From an uncultured Candidatus Melainabacteria bacterium (lineage in GTDB: Bacteria; Cyanobacteriota; Vampirovibrionia; Gastranaerophilales; Gastranaerophilaceae), in contig CAKUZI010000002.1 of NCBI GenBank assembly GCA_934717855.1, forward strand, positions 142,512 to 206,511: a stretch of DNA of 64,000 nt, written 5' to 3'. Below, piece by piece: positions 8,919 to 17,849 of this stretch; within the stretch, counting starts at the first letter, position 1, and each line of letters opens with the position of its first letter. The notes beneath the pieces were generated by a model that was not told where the DNA came from, did not search any database, and saw only the letters and a list, made by a program, of their open reading frames with translations. A program made the translations under genes and the position numbers.

Positions 8919-8972
8919 ATGTTTAATAATAAGCCAACTATTGCCCCCCCCCCGAAAGACTTTACTTTTTAG
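8919..8972 (+). other. Out-of-frame upstream start of the pilin gene
   Basis: ATG 8919 has an ideal ribosome binding site (AAAGGAG, 5-base gap) behind a consensus promoter. As given, the frame reads 17 codons across a run of ten C and stops at TAG 8970-8972. Adding one C (or removing two) fuses it without stops to the pilin frame beginning at 8996, giving a 36-residue leader before the G|F prepilin site. It therefore looks like the true start of a pilin gene held out of frame by the C tract, either by phase variation or by a sequencing error in the homopolymer. Confidence 0.6.
8944..8953 (+). repeat. Poly-C tract (10 C), possible phase-variation site
   Basis: Ten consecutive C in very AT-rich surroundings, between a well-formed translation start (8919) and the pilin body. 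Homopolymeric G/C runs of this length slip during replication and are known phase-variation switches in surface genes of other bacteria. Confidence 0.65.
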
Positions 8973-8995
8973 GGAATATAAATCATGATAGAGAC

Positions 8996-9727
8996 ATGAT
9001 ACATCTCGCTAAAAGCAAAGGATTTACGTTAGCAGAAATACTTATCACTTTCGGCATTATTGGAGTTGTTGTTAGTTTAACTATCCCCACACTCATCCAA
9101 AATTACAAAAAACAACAAGCTGCAATTCAATTAAAAGCGACATATTCTATACTTGCGCAGGCTTTTGAAATGGCAAAAACAGATTATGGCGATGTTTCTA
9201 ATTGGGGATTAAGCTCTATGCGAACAATTTCAATACCTGAAAAAGAACGTGTTATTGATTTTGTTGAAACATATTTTCTTCCTTATATAAAACCAACAAA
9301 AAATTTTGGTTATACAAGTTTTAAAAATATTGGTTACGGCTCTATTTATAACCTTGATAAAACAATTGCAACTAACGGATTTTTTACTAAAAATCTATAT
9401 GTTATTGCGTTACCCAACAGAGCAATTGCCGGTTTTGGACAAGACGGTTACTGCATTGATCTTCCTGGGGAAAAACATTGCACAGGGAAGTTTCAATTTA
9501 CAGATTTATATGTAATAACAGATATTAATGGGTACAAACCTCCTAATACACTAGGGAAAGATGTATTTGTTATGACAATGAGTACTAACAGTAATTCTTT
9601 TAAATTTTATGGTTGGGGTGCTTCTCGGGAAAGGCTTTTAGAAGTATGCAGTAAAGGTAACACTGAGAACAGGCAATGCGGAAGATTAGTTCAGCTTGAC
9701 GGTTGGAAAATTAATTATGATTGGTAA
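8996..9727 (+). CDS. Type IV pilin-like protein, probably phase-variable
   Basis: The body encodes a 243-residue prepilin: MIHLAKSKG|FTLAEILITFG, a hydrophobic helix, then a globular domain ending with a DINGYKPPNTLGKDVF segment shared by pilins in this window. Four cysteines lie in the last third. ATG 8996 has only a weak ribosome binding site; it overlaps the stop of a 4-codon ORF from ATG 8985 (ATGA arrangement), which could give low expression by coupling. The better start, at 8919, is out of frame by one base because of the poly-C tract. A terminator follows closely. Confidence 0.8.
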   Translation: MIHLAKSKGFTLAEILITFGIIGVVVSLTIPTLIQNYKKQQAAIQLKATYSILAQAFEMAKTDYGDVSNWGLSSMRTISIPEKERVIDFVETYFLPYIKPTKNFGYTSFKNIGYGSIYNLDKTIATNGFFTKNLYVIALPNRAIAGFGQDGYCIDLPGEKHCTGKFQFTDLYVITDINGYKPPNTLGKDVFVMTMSTNSNSFKFYGWGASRERLLEVCSKGNTENRQCGRLVQLDGWKINYDW

Positions 9728-9733
9728 CAAACA

Positions 9734-9761
9734 AAAAAGACCGCCTTATGACGGTCTTTTT
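9734..9761. terminator. Bidirectional terminator
   Basis: A 10-bp stem AAAAAGACCG / CGGTCTTTTT with an 8-base loop between the convergent pilin and small Pro/Ala-rich genes. Confidence 0.85.
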
Positions 9762-9783
9762 TATTATCAAATTTTGGTTTCCT

Positions 9784-10011
9784 TTATTTAGCTTCTTCAG
9801 GTTTTTTATCTTCTGCTTTTACAAATTTATCATTTGGGTCAGCTTGTGGTGCTTCTTCAGCTTTTGGAGCTGATGGAACAAATGTATCTTGAGCCGGTGC
9901 TGATGGATTTGTAACAGGTGCTTCTGCTTTTACATCTGCTTTTGGAGCTGACACGTTTGAAATTGCTCCAGGTACTTCCGGATTGCCTAAAAAGTTAATT
10001 GCTTTAATCAT
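9784..10011 (-). CDS. Small Ala/Pro/Glu/Lys-rich protein, unknown
   Basis: A 75-residue protein of low complexity: after MIKAINFLGNPEVPG it is mostly A, P, K, E, D and S, so probably disordered. GGAGG stands 9 bases before the ATG, so it is likely translated. No domain, signal peptide or membrane segment is visible. It is monocistronic, between two hairpins. The start INFLGN loosely recalls the INFSANG start of the protein at 32844. Function unknown. Confidence 0.6.
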   Translation of the reverse strand: MIKAINFLGNPEVPGAISNVSAPKADVKAEAPVTNPSAPAQDTFVPSAPKAEEAPQADPNDKFVKAEDKKPEEAK

Positions 10012-10099
10012 TTAATTTTTTCCTCCAATTTTTCTATGTTTTTAATAAAACATCTAAACAAAAATAATTGCTTAATTTTGTTTAAATATTACAAATGTT

Positions 10100-10126
10100 A
10101 AGAGCGAATTTTTTAAATTCGCTCTT
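10100..10126 (-). terminator. Hairpin after the flavodiiron gene
   Basis: A 12-bp stem AAGAGCGAATTT / AAATTCGCTCTT with a 3-base loop just past the flavodiiron stop. The T tail in the gene's direction is poor, so it may act as an mRNA 3' end hairpin. Confidence 0.6.
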
Positions 10127-10132
10127 TTGTTT

Positions 10133-11317
10133 CTATATTAATCCGATTGATTTATGTTTTTCAAAAATGCTTTCTGCCATTTCATCCAATTTTTTATAAT
10201 CATCTTCTTTAAGTTTTCCTTTTATTTGTAGTGGTTCAATCAAATCGAGTTTTAAAGGTGCTAGTATTTGAGCTATCAAATCAAATAATTTTCCACCCCA
10301 TCCGTAAGAACCTACAAGTGAAGCAAATTTTGCTTTTGGTCTAAGAACAGAAGCAATATAAGCAACATTTACAGAAACGGGATGCGGTCCTGCAAGAACC
10401 ATTGATGTACCCATTACAATTGTTCCGGCGTCCACCAATGTCATTGCCAAATCACCCAAATCGTCTTCTACCATATCAAATTTGAATGTTTTAATTCCTT
10501 TTGCTTCTAATTTTTCACTCAAGTAATCAATCATTTCTTTTGTGCTTTCATACATTGAAACGTAAGGCAATGCAACTAGATTTTTTGGAGCATCAGAAGT
10601 CCAATCAGTATACAAATCCAAAATAAAATCCGGATTTTTGTAAACAGGACCGTGACTTGGTAAAATCATATCAACATTCATATCCTTAATCATTTTTGTA
10701 TATTTTTTGCTCATTATTCTAAATGGCATCATGATTTCTGCATAATATCTTTTTGCGCTTTTTTCTAACTCAACACTTTCCGGAGCAAAAACATCTGAAA
10801 ATGTGAAATGTGCTCCTAAAAAGTCACAAGTAAAGATTACATTATCCTCTTTTACATAAGTGAACATTGTATCAGGCCAATGCACCCCAGGGGCAAAAAT
10901 AAATTTTAATGTTTTATCTCCAAGAGAAACTTCTTCGCCATCAGCAATTACTCTAATTTTTTCTTCCGGAACAAAAAGCATATTTTTAATGTTTTCTGCA
11001 ACTTTAGGGTTTGTCAAAACAATTGCATTTGGATATTTCTCTAAAAGAGCCGGAATAGATCCTGAATGATCTTGTTCCCCGTGATTTGCAATAATATAAT
11101 CGACTTTCCCAATTTGATTATCAGAAAGTCTCTTTAAATATTCTTTTGTTTTAGGTGGATACATTGTATCGATAATTGCAGTTTTCTCAGAACCTTTAAC
11201 AAGATACGAATTATAACTTGTGCCGTGTTCAAGCGGAATAAGTTCATCAAAAATTCTTCTGTCACAGTCATTCAAACCGCAATAAAAAATATTATTTTTA
11301 ATTTCTTGAAATTTCAT
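10133..11317 (-). CDS. Flavodiiron protein (A-type flavoprotein)
   Basis: A 394-residue two-domain protein. The metallo-beta-lactamase-like half carries the diiron ligands HGEQDHSG (about residues 80-87), GVHWPD, CDFLGAH and LPSHGP. The second half (from about residue 250) is a flavodoxin domain with an FMN-binding GTSMVLAGP loop. Such proteins reduce O2 to water or NO to N2O with electrons from rubredoxin, protecting anaerobes. The rubredoxin gene is 58 bases upstream on the same strand and perR precedes that. AAAGGAG supports the start. Confidence 0.93.
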   Translation of the reverse strand: MKFQEIKNNIFYCGLNDCDRRIFDELIPLEHGTSYNSYLVKGSEKTAIIDTMYPPKTKEYLKRLSDNQIGKVDYIIANHGEQDHSGSIPALLEKYPNAIVLTNPKVAENIKNMLFVPEEKIRVIADGEEVSLGDKTLKFIFAPGVHWPDTMFTYVKEDNVIFTCDFLGAHFTFSDVFAPESVELEKSAKRYYAEIMMPFRIMSKKYTKMIKDMNVDMILPSHGPVYKNPDFILDLYTDWTSDAPKNLVALPYVSMYESTKEMIDYLSEKLEAKGIKTFKFDMVEDDLGDLAMTLVDAGTIVMGTSMVLAGPHPVSVNVAYIASVLRPKAKFASLVGSYGWGGKLFDLIAQILAPLKLDLIEPLQIKGKLKEDDYKKLDEMAESIFEKHKSIGLI

Positions 11318-11375
11318 TAATTTGTCTCCTTTTACAAGTCCATATCATTGAGCCAATGCGCTCAATTTTATTTTA

Positions 11376-11513
11376 TTATTGTTTATCAAACAAGTCTTTA
11401 CCAACTCCGCAAAGCGGGCAAACATAATCATCCGGCAAGTCTTCAAATTTTACTCCGTCATTTTCTTCCGGATCATAAACGTAACCACATACTGTACAAA
11501 CATATTTTTCCAT
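11376..11513 (-). CDS. Rubredoxin
   Basis: A 45-residue iron protein with two CxxC knuckles, CTVCGY and CPLCGV, that hold one Fe. It carries single electrons, here probably to the flavodiiron protein downstream. It is a little shorter than typical rubredoxins (about 52-54). The start at 11513 is chosen because AAAGGA precedes it and homology begins at MEKYVC; the frame stays open for 23 more codons upstream. Confidence 0.93.
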   Translation of the reverse strand: MEKYVCTVCGYVYDPEENDGVKFEDLPDDYVCPLCGVGKDLFDKQ

Positions 11514-11629
11514 TTTTCTGTCCTTTCTTTTTTTAGTGAATAGATGAATAAGTTCGTTTCCATTAAGTTGATATTTGTTCAATTTAGAAAATTTTTGCGA
11601 ACTTTACTATTGCTTAGTCACCTAATTAT

Positions 11630-12013
11630 CTAGCTACTTAGTTGCTTGCACGCATCACAAAGACCGTGCAGAGCAATATCATATCCTTTTACTTCAAAAC
11701 CTGTTTCCTTTTGAGTTCTCTCGACAACATCCGGCGCAATGTCAACAGAAACATCAAAAACTTTCTTACACTTATCACAAATAAAATGAAAATGCTCATG
11801 TGTATTATGGTCAAAATGAGATGGAGCTTCCAGACCATCAATTTTTTTTATAATGCCATTTTCTGCCAAAAGATTTAAGTTTCTGTAAAGTGTTGCCATA
11901 CTTATGTTGGGATTTTTTTCGTGTAATATTCCATACAAATATTCTGCAGTCGGATGAACTACATTTTCTTTAAGTGTATTTAGAATAATTTCACGTTGTC
12001 TTGAGTAATTCAT
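11630..12013 (-). CDS. Fur-family regulator, PerR-like
   Basis: A 127-residue protein with the Fur winged helix (TAEYLYGILHEKNPNISMATLYRNLNLL) and a dimerisation domain holding the structural zinc site CDKC...CDAC and a His-rich regulatory site (HFDHNTHEHFHF). PerR-type members sense peroxide through metal-catalysed His oxidation; the downstream rubredoxin and flavodiiron genes fit a PerR-type regulon. ATG 12013 has GGAG upstream; a longer frame to 12064 would cover the predicted operator. The 3' end runs into a short repetitive stretch. Confidence 0.85.
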   Translation of the reverse strand: MNYSRQREIILNTLKENVVHPTAEYLYGILHEKNPNISMATLYRNLNLLAENGIIKKIDGLEAPSHFDHNTHEHFHFICDKCKKVFDVSVDIAPDVVERTQKETGFEVKGYDIALHGLCDACKQLSS

Positions 12014-12029
12014 AGTTTCTCCACAAAAG

Positions 12030-12044
12030 TAATAACAATTATTA
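12030..12044 (-). promoter_or_regulatory. PerR/Fur box candidate
   Basis: A 15-base AT-rich palindrome, TAATAAT-T-GTTATTA when read on the gene strand (one mismatch between 7-base arms), 17 bases upstream of the perR-like start. It has the 7-1-7 form of PerR/Fur boxes, suggesting autoregulation. Confidence 0.55.
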
Positions 12045-12085
12045 TTTTTACACAGAAAAGCCATTTGTCAAGAACTTTTGGCAAA

Positions 12086-12916
12086 TTACATGTCTAAAGC
12101 AAGATCTAATGTTGGAGCTTTTGCAACAATTGCACTTGATGAAATAATATCTACACCTGTTGATGCAATTGCGTTTACAGTAGAAAGATTAACGTTTCCG
12201 CTTGCTTCAACAATAGCTTTGTGATTGATTAATTCAACAGCTTGTTTCATTACATTTACAGGCATATTATCAAGCATAATAATATCCGCTTTAACTTCAA
12301 CTGCTTCTTTTACTTGTTCTATTGTATCGCATTCTACTTCAATTTTGTGAGCGTGCGAAATACTTTGTCTAAGCTTGTTAACTGCATTTGTTAAAGAGCC
12401 GGCAAGTCTGATATGGTTATCCTTAATCATCGCACAATCAGACAAATTAAATCTATGTAACGCACCACCGCCAACTTTTACAGAATATTTTTCAAATGCT
12501 CTAAAATTTGGAGTTGTTTTTCTGGTATCAACAATTTTGGCAGTATATGGAGCAATTGCGTCTTGGTATTTTCTTGTTTCTGTTGCAATTCCGGACATCC
12601 TTTGAATATAGTTCAAAGAAACTCTTTCTCCCATAAGCAAATCTTTTGCAGGGCCTTCTAAATCAGCAATTTTATCGCCTTTTTTTATCACATCACCATC
12701 TTTAAAATAAAATTTTATTTTAACGTCATCTGAAAGAATTTTGTAAACTGCTTTAAAAACATCACATCCGCATAGAACTCCCTCACTTCTGGTGTTCAAT
12801 TCTGCTTTCAAAAAATCTTCTTCTCCAGCTAAATTTTCAGTTGTAATATCGCCATAACCAATATCTTCCATTAAGGCTGATTTGACGTGATCTTCTACAT
12901 AAAATTTACTTAACAT
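12086..12916 (-). CDS. nadC: Nicotinate-nucleotide pyrophosphorylase (quinolinate PRTase)
   Basis: A 276-residue enzyme converting quinolinate and PRPP to nicotinate mononucleotide in de novo NAD synthesis. Signature stretches include DTRKTTPNFRAFEKYSVKVGG, HRFNLSDCAMIKDNH and the barrel strands VEVECDTIEQVKEA and IIMLDNM. It overlaps the end of nadB by 11 bases, so the two are co-translated. nadA is not in the window. Confidence 0.95.
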   Translation of the reverse strand: MLSKFYVEDHVKSALMEDIGYGDITTENLAGEEDFLKAELNTRSEGVLCGCDVFKAVYKILSDDVKIKFYFKDGDVIKKGDKIADLEGPAKDLLMGERVSLNYIQRMSGIATETRKYQDAIAPYTAKIVDTRKTTPNFRAFEKYSVKVGGGALHRFNLSDCAMIKDNHIRLAGSLTNAVNKLRQSISHAHKIEVECDTIEQVKEAVEVKADIIMLDNMPVNVMKQAVELINHKAIVEASGNVNLSTVNAIASTGVDIISSSAIVAKAPTLDLALDM

Positions 12917-14522
12917 AATCAGGCACCTTATCCTCTTTTGTTATAATACTGTGAACACATTCCTCGTTAGTTTGAGGGAAATCTTTTCTATAATGCGCTC
13001 CGCGAGACTCTTTTCTAGTTAAAGCAGACCTTGCAATTAAACTTGCAACAATTAGCATATCACGGAATTCATATTCTTCTTTACTAATACATTTGCTTGT
13101 TCGCGGAAACTCTGATTTTAAATCATCTAACTTCTTAATTGCAGTAGTCAAAGATTGTTCATCCCTGAAAATCCCGACATAATCCCACATGATATTTTGC
13201 AATTTCTTTTTCATGGATGGAATATCGAGTTCTTCTGTAATGCTGTCCTCTTTTGTATAATGATCTAAAATATCTTTAATTGTTTTATCAATTTGTTTTG
13301 GAGATTTTAGTTTTAATGTTTTTAAATAATCTGCAACAGAATATGCACAAACAACGCATTCTAAAAGAGAATTACTTGCTAATCTGTTACCGCCGTGCAA
13401 TCCAGTTGAAGAAACTTCTCCAATTGCGTATAATCCGTTAATAGATGTTTCTCCTCGCAAATTTGTTTTTACGCCACCCATATAGTAATGACATGCCGGA
13501 GCTACAGGAATAAAATCTTTAGCAATATCTATACCGTTTTCTAAACATTTTTTTGAAATATTTGGAAAACGTTTTGCAAGTTTTTTGCTATCTATACAAG
13601 TTGCATTCAAATATACATTGTCAATTTTATTTTTTTGCATTTCGTTAAAATTTGCACGAGTAACAATATCTCGAGGAGCAAGTTCTTTGCGCTCGTCATA
13701 ATTTTGCATGTATTCATTTCCATCTGCGTCACAAAGTTTTGCGCCCTCACCTCTTACAGCCTCTGAAATTAAAAATCTGTTTTCACCGCAATCGATTGCT
13801 AATGCTGTCGGATGAAATTGTACAAATTCCATATCTTGCATAACTGCTCCTGCATTGTATGCAAGTGCTAATCCATCGCCGGTTGCGCCTGACGGATTTG
13901 TTGTATATTTATAGAGCTGACCTATCCCGCCTGTTGCAAGAATAATTGCAGGGGAATAAATAGTTTCATATTCTTGTGTTTCGTCATTGTATACTAAAAC
14001 ACCTTTACATTCATTGTTACTTACCAAAAGTTCTACTGCAGAAGTATCTTCATAAATTTCTATATTTTCATTTTCTGCAACTTTTTTGCAAAGAGCTTGT
14101 TCAATCATCTTGCCAGTTGCATCTCCGCCAGAATGTAAAATTCTTCTTACGCTATGAGCCGCTTCTTTAGTAAAACATAAATTATTGTTTTCATCTCTAT
14201 CGAATTCAACCCCAAACTTTAACAAGTCTTTTACTACTGCGTCAGAATGTTCTGAAATATATTTTACTGCATTAAAATCACTTAATCCGGCTCCGGCTTT
14301 AATTGTGTCAGAAATATGAGATGCTGTAGTGTCAGCTTTATTCTCTTTCATAACCGCAACCATTCCGCCTTGTGCATATCTGGAGTTGCTTTCTCCAAGC
14401 TTAGATTTTGTAATAAGTAAAATTCCGTCAGGGAGTTCTACTTGTTGTTCTATTTTTAAAGAAGCATAAAGTCCTGCAATTCCGCTTCCTATTATAACTG
14501 TTGAATAATTTGAATATTTCAT
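12906..14522 (-). CDS. nadB: L-aspartate oxidase
   Basis: A 538-residue flavoprotein that oxidises L-aspartate to iminoaspartate, the first step of NAD synthesis, using O2 or fumarate. The FAD-binding motif VIIGSGIAGLYAS is at the N terminus; the succinate dehydrogenase-like core carries SRYAQGG, HSGGDATG, FHPTAL, ACHYYMGG and GLHGGNRLASNSL. The start at 14522 has AAGGT upstream; an ATG 9 codons earlier is possible. It heads the nadB-nadC pair with perR, rubredoxin and flavodiiron genes downstream. Confidence 0.95.
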   Translation of the reverse strand: MKYSNYSTVIIGSGIAGLYASLKIEQQVELPDGILLITKSKLGESNSRYAQGGMVAVMKENKADTTASHISDTIKAGAGLSDFNAVKYISEHSDAVVKDLLKFGVEFDRDENNNLCFTKEAAHSVRRILHSGGDATGKMIEQALCKKVAENENIEIYEDTSAVELLVSNNECKGVLVYNDETQEYETIYSPAIILATGGIGQLYKYTTNPSGATGDGLALAYNAGAVMQDMEFVQFHPTALAIDCGENRFLISEAVRGEGAKLCDADGNEYMQNYDERKELAPRDIVTRANFNEMQKNKIDNVYLNATCIDSKKLAKRFPNISKKCLENGIDIAKDFIPVAPACHYYMGGVKTNLRGETSINGLYAIGEVSSTGLHGGNRLASNSLLECVVCAYSVADYLKTLKLKSPKQIDKTIKDILDHYTKEDSITEELDIPSMKKKLQNIMWDYVGIFRDEQSLTTAIKKLDDLKSEFPRTSKCISKEEYEFRDMLIVASLIARSALTRKESRGAHYRKDFPQTNEECVHSIITKEDKVPDYVK

Positions 14523-14736
14523 TGTTTTTACCTTATGTATATTTATCATTTACATAATAATCCAAAATAATTTAATTTGCTACAAGTAAATATTAAGATT
14601 TGATTAAAAGACTTTTTATAATTGAATGCAAATTATATTTACGAATTAACAGGTAATAATATTAACATTTTTTCTCAATAATAAAGGGATTAATTAAGTT
14701 AAAAAAGCCTTTATAAGTAATATAGGAGAAAATAGT

Positions 14737-15396
14737 ATGACAATAAATATATTACTTGTAGAGGATCAAAAATTAATTCGTGTTGGATTAAAATCATTGT
14801 TTGACGAACAAGACGGACTAATAGTCGCATCTGAAGCTCAATGCGGGAAAGAAGCAATTGAGAAATTTAAAATTGTACATCCGGACGTAATATTAATGGA
14901 TATAGGTCTTCCTGATATTTCCGGAATTGAAGCTACAAAACGAATTTTAGAACTCAATAACAAAGCCAAAGTAATCATTTTGACTTCACATTTAGATGAA
15001 CAAGATGTTTTGAATGCATTGCAAGCCGGAGCATGCGCGTATGTTTTAAAAGATGTTAGTACAGAGGTTTTAAAAATGATAATAAAAACAATTTGTGACG
15101 GCGCAATGTGGTTAGATCCTCAAGTTGTACCAATATTAAGAGATAAAAATTGTGGAGTAGTTCCCCCCCGTCAAATGTCTCGTGCAATGTTTAAAGAACA
15201 ACACGCAAACCTTACACAACGAGAATATGAAGTTTTAAAATTGGTTGTTGACGGACTTTCTAACAATGAAATCGCACAAGAATTAACTATTTCAGAACAT
15301 ACCGCCAAAGCCCATGTTTGTAATATTATCCAAAAACTGGTCGTCGATGATAGAACTCAAGCTGCGGTAAAAGCCTTGAAAGAAGGGTTAGTTTAA
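14737..15396 (+). CDS. Response regulator, NarL/LuxR type
   Basis: A 219-residue regulator with an N-terminal receiver domain (phospho-acceptor Asp in DVILMDIGLPD, about residue 54; Thr/Ser in ILTSH; Lys in VLKD) and a C-terminal LuxR-type HTH (LTQREYEVLKLVVDGLSNNEIA, SEHTAKAHVCNI). No histidine kinase is adjacent, so it is an orphan here. The linker contains a run of seven C (15163-15169). GGAG precedes the ATG and a terminator follows, so it is a single-gene unit. Confidence 0.9.
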   Translation: MTINILLVEDQKLIRVGLKSLFDEQDGLIVASEAQCGKEAIEKFKIVHPDVILMDIGLPDISGIEATKRILELNNKAKVIILTSHLDEQDVLNALQAGACAYVLKDVSTEVLKMIIKTICDGAMWLDPQVVPILRDKNCGVVPPRQMSRAMFKEQHANLTQREYEVLKLVVDGLSNNEIAQELTISEHTAKAHVCNIIQKLVVDDRTQAAVKALKEGLV

Positions 15397-15409
15397 AAAT
15401 CAAACACAA

Positions 15410-15434
15410 AAAGACCTCTTAAAAAGAGGTCTTT
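15410..15434. terminator. Bidirectional terminator
   Basis: An 11-bp stem AAAGACCTCTT / AAGAGGTCTTT with a 3-base loop between the convergent response regulator and secF. Confidence 0.85.
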
Positions 15435-15456
15435 CTACTATTATTTTACTCAAATT

Positions 15457-16443
15457 CTATGCAAGAGTTTTAACTTGTTTTTGTTGTTTATCATTCCAAA
15501 AATCAACCAACATACTGCAGAAGAAAATACTTGAGTATGTTCCGATTGCAATACCTAAAATCATACAAAGAACAAAGTCTTTTGTTGTAACACCACCCCA
15601 GAAGTATAGTGCCAACAATGTTATTAATGTAGTTAATGAAGTATTGATACTTCTTGTCAATGTTTGATTTACAGAAGCGTCAACAATTTCACCAAACGAC
15701 ATTTTCTTTGAATAGTATCTCAAATTTTCACGAATTCTGTCGAACACAACGATTGTATCGTGAACAGAAAAGCCGATTACGGTCAAAATCGCTGTGATAA
15801 ACAAACCGTCGATTTGAACGTTGTAAACAAGTCCGAGGATTGAGAACACACCAACTACGAAAATTACGTCGTGGAATACACCCAAAATAGCCGCCAACGC
15901 ATAGTCAAATCTAAATCTGAATGACAAGTAAGCAACAATTCCTAAGAACGCCAAAGTTACGGCAATCAAAGAGTTTTTGAACAACTCTTTACCCATTGTA
16001 GGTCCAACGGAACTAACAGAAATCAATTCAGGATTTTGGTATTCGCTTTTCAACTGATCTGTAATAACCTCAGTTGTGTTTGAATCTTTGTCGATAAATT
16101 TCGTTCTGATAGAAATTATTGAGTTAATATTTGATTTTGTATTTTCTTGTTGAGAATTATTTACATTCAAAATCTGAATGTAAGGGTTTTCAATCCCGAC
16201 TTTTTCTAACCCTTCTCTTGTTTTTGTAACATCGCTATTATTAAGTTTTTGTTCTAGTCCATATTGCAAAATTGTACCACCTGTATAGTCAATACCAACT
16301 TTTAGCGGAGCATGGTTTGCGTAAGTCACTGATGAATAAATCATTGCGATAATCCCTGGAACTAAAAGGATTGTCGTTAGAAGCATCCACCACCATCTAT
16401 ATTTTACAACATGAACCAAGTGTTTTTTACCTGTATTTATCAT
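15457..16443 (-). CDS. secF: Protein translocase subunit SecF
   Basis: A 328-residue inner-membrane protein with six predicted membrane segments and a periplasmic P1 region after the first. Family signatures are GIDYTGGTILQY near the N terminus and VIGFSVHDTIVVFDRIREN in the membrane core. With SecD it uses the proton gradient to pull exported proteins across the Sec channel. It follows secD by 30 bases with its own AGGAAAGG ribosome binding site. Confidence 0.95.
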   Translation of the reverse strand: MINTGKKHLVHVVKYRWWWMLLTTILLVPGIIAMIYSSVTYANHAPLKVGIDYTGGTILQYGLEQKLNNSDVTKTREGLEKVGIENPYIQILNVNNSQQENTKSNINSIISIRTKFIDKDSNTTEVITDQLKSEYQNPELISVSSVGPTMGKELFKNSLIAVTLAFLGIVAYLSFRFRFDYALAAILGVFHDVIFVVGVFSILGLVYNVQIDGLFITAILTVIGFSVHDTIVVFDRIRENLRYYSKKMSFGEIVDASVNQTLTRSINTSLTTLITLLALYFWGGVTTKDFVLCMILGIAIGTYSSIFFCSMLVDFWNDKQQKQVKTLA

Positions 16444-16473
16444 TGTTTTTACCTTTCCTAATTTTTCAATTCA

Positions 16474-17781
16474 TTAGTCCAAAATACCAAAACGAGCTTT
16501 TTCTCGTTTAGTTTCAGACGCTTCATAACTTTGTCCGATTTCATCACTTCTCAAACCGAACAATGCCGGATGTTTTAGTTCTCCAGTACCAAAGATTAAG
16601 TGCATAAAGTTTTTAGTAACAGTAATTGCACTAAACATTGATACCACAACACCAATCGCAAGAGTTAGAGCGAAACCTTTAACAACACTTGTACCAAGCA
16701 AATAAAGAATTGTACAAGTAATAATTGTTGTCATATTTGAATCGAAAATACTTGTAAAAGCTCTGTCAAAACCTGAATTGATAGCAGTAAACAAGTTTCT
16801 ACCCTCTCTCAATTCTTCCTTAGTTCTTTCAAAAATAAGAATGTTCGCATCAACCGCCATACCAATTGACAAGATAAACCCTGCAATGCCGGCAAGAGTT
16901 AATGTTACAGGAATTGTTTTGAACAAAGCAAATAAAATTAAACTATAAATAATCAAAGCTATATCGGCAATTAAACCTGGGACTCTATAGAATACTAACA
17001 TAAATAGCATAACCGCAGAAAGACCGATAATACCTGCTTTTTGCGATTTCGCAACACTATCAGCACCCAAAGTAGGCCCAACCGTATTTTCTTCAACGAT
17101 TTTAGCCGGAACAGGCAATGCACCCGCATTCAACAAGTTAACCATTCTTTCTGCTTCTTCATAAGCAAAACCACTGTCACCGCCTGAAATTTGGGCTTTA
17201 CCACCATAAATTGCTTCGTTTACACGAGGTGCAGATTGAAGTTCTCCATCAAAGAAAATAGCCATTTGTTGACCAACCAAAGATTTTGTTAAGTCAGCAA
17301 ACTTTTTAGCGCCCTCTGCATTAAATTCCAAAGATACAACCCATTGACCGGAAGCATCCGTACTTAGAATTGATTTTGCCAAATCTCTACCTGTTAAACC
17401 AGTAGAAATCCAAATAGGAGAACCATCGGGAGCTTTACCTTCTTTTTTAAATTCCAATTGAGCAGTTTCACCGATAAAAGCTTTTGCTTCTTTCAAATCA
17501 GTTACGTTCGGGATTTCAATTAATAATCTTTTTTCGCCTACTTGTTGAACAACAGTTTCTGCAACACCAAGTTTGTTTACACGTTGTTCAATCGCGAATT
17601 GAAGTCTGTTCATAACTTCAGGAGTGATTTTGGCAATTGATTCGGTTGTTTCAGCTTCAAGAACCAGTCTTGAACCACCAACCAAGTCAAGGCCTAATTT
17701 TGTCGGTTTAACAAGGATTAAGATTGATGACACAATCACAATCGCTACGATAAACCAAAACATCAAAATTTTGTTTTTCAT
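16474..17781 (-). CDS. secD: Protein translocase subunit SecD
   Basis: A 435-residue partner of SecF. It has an N-terminal membrane segment, then KLGLDLVGGSRLVLE, a periplasmic P1 domain (about residues 50-240) and a membrane core with GMAVDANILIFERTKEELR. It is on the short side of the family, with a compact P1. AAAAGGA supports the ATG. It is the first gene of the secD-secF operon. Confidence 0.95.
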   Translation of the reverse strand: MKNKILMFWFIVAIVIVSSILILVKPTKLGLDLVGGSRLVLEAETTESIAKITPEVMNRLQFAIEQRVNKLGVAETVVQQVGEKRLLIEIPNVTDLKEAKAFIGETAQLEFKKEGKAPDGSPIWISTGLTGRDLAKSILSTDASGQWVVSLEFNAEGAKKFADLTKSLVGQQMAIFFDGELQSAPRVNEAIYGGKAQISGGDSGFAYEEAERMVNLLNAGALPVPAKIVEENTVGPTLGADSVAKSQKAGIIGLSAVMLFMLVFYRVPGLIADIALIIYSLILFALFKTIPVTLTLAGIAGFILSIGMAVDANILIFERTKEELREGRNLFTAINSGFDRAFTSIFDSNMTTIITCTILYLLGTSVVKGFALTLAIGVVVSMFSAITVTKNFMHLIFGTGELKHPALFGLRSDEIGQSYEASETKREKARFGILD

Positions 17782-17849
17782 TTTTTCTATCCTTTTCTTA
17801 TATTCTATATAATTTTATTTCTATATTTATTACAAATATAAAATTTTAT

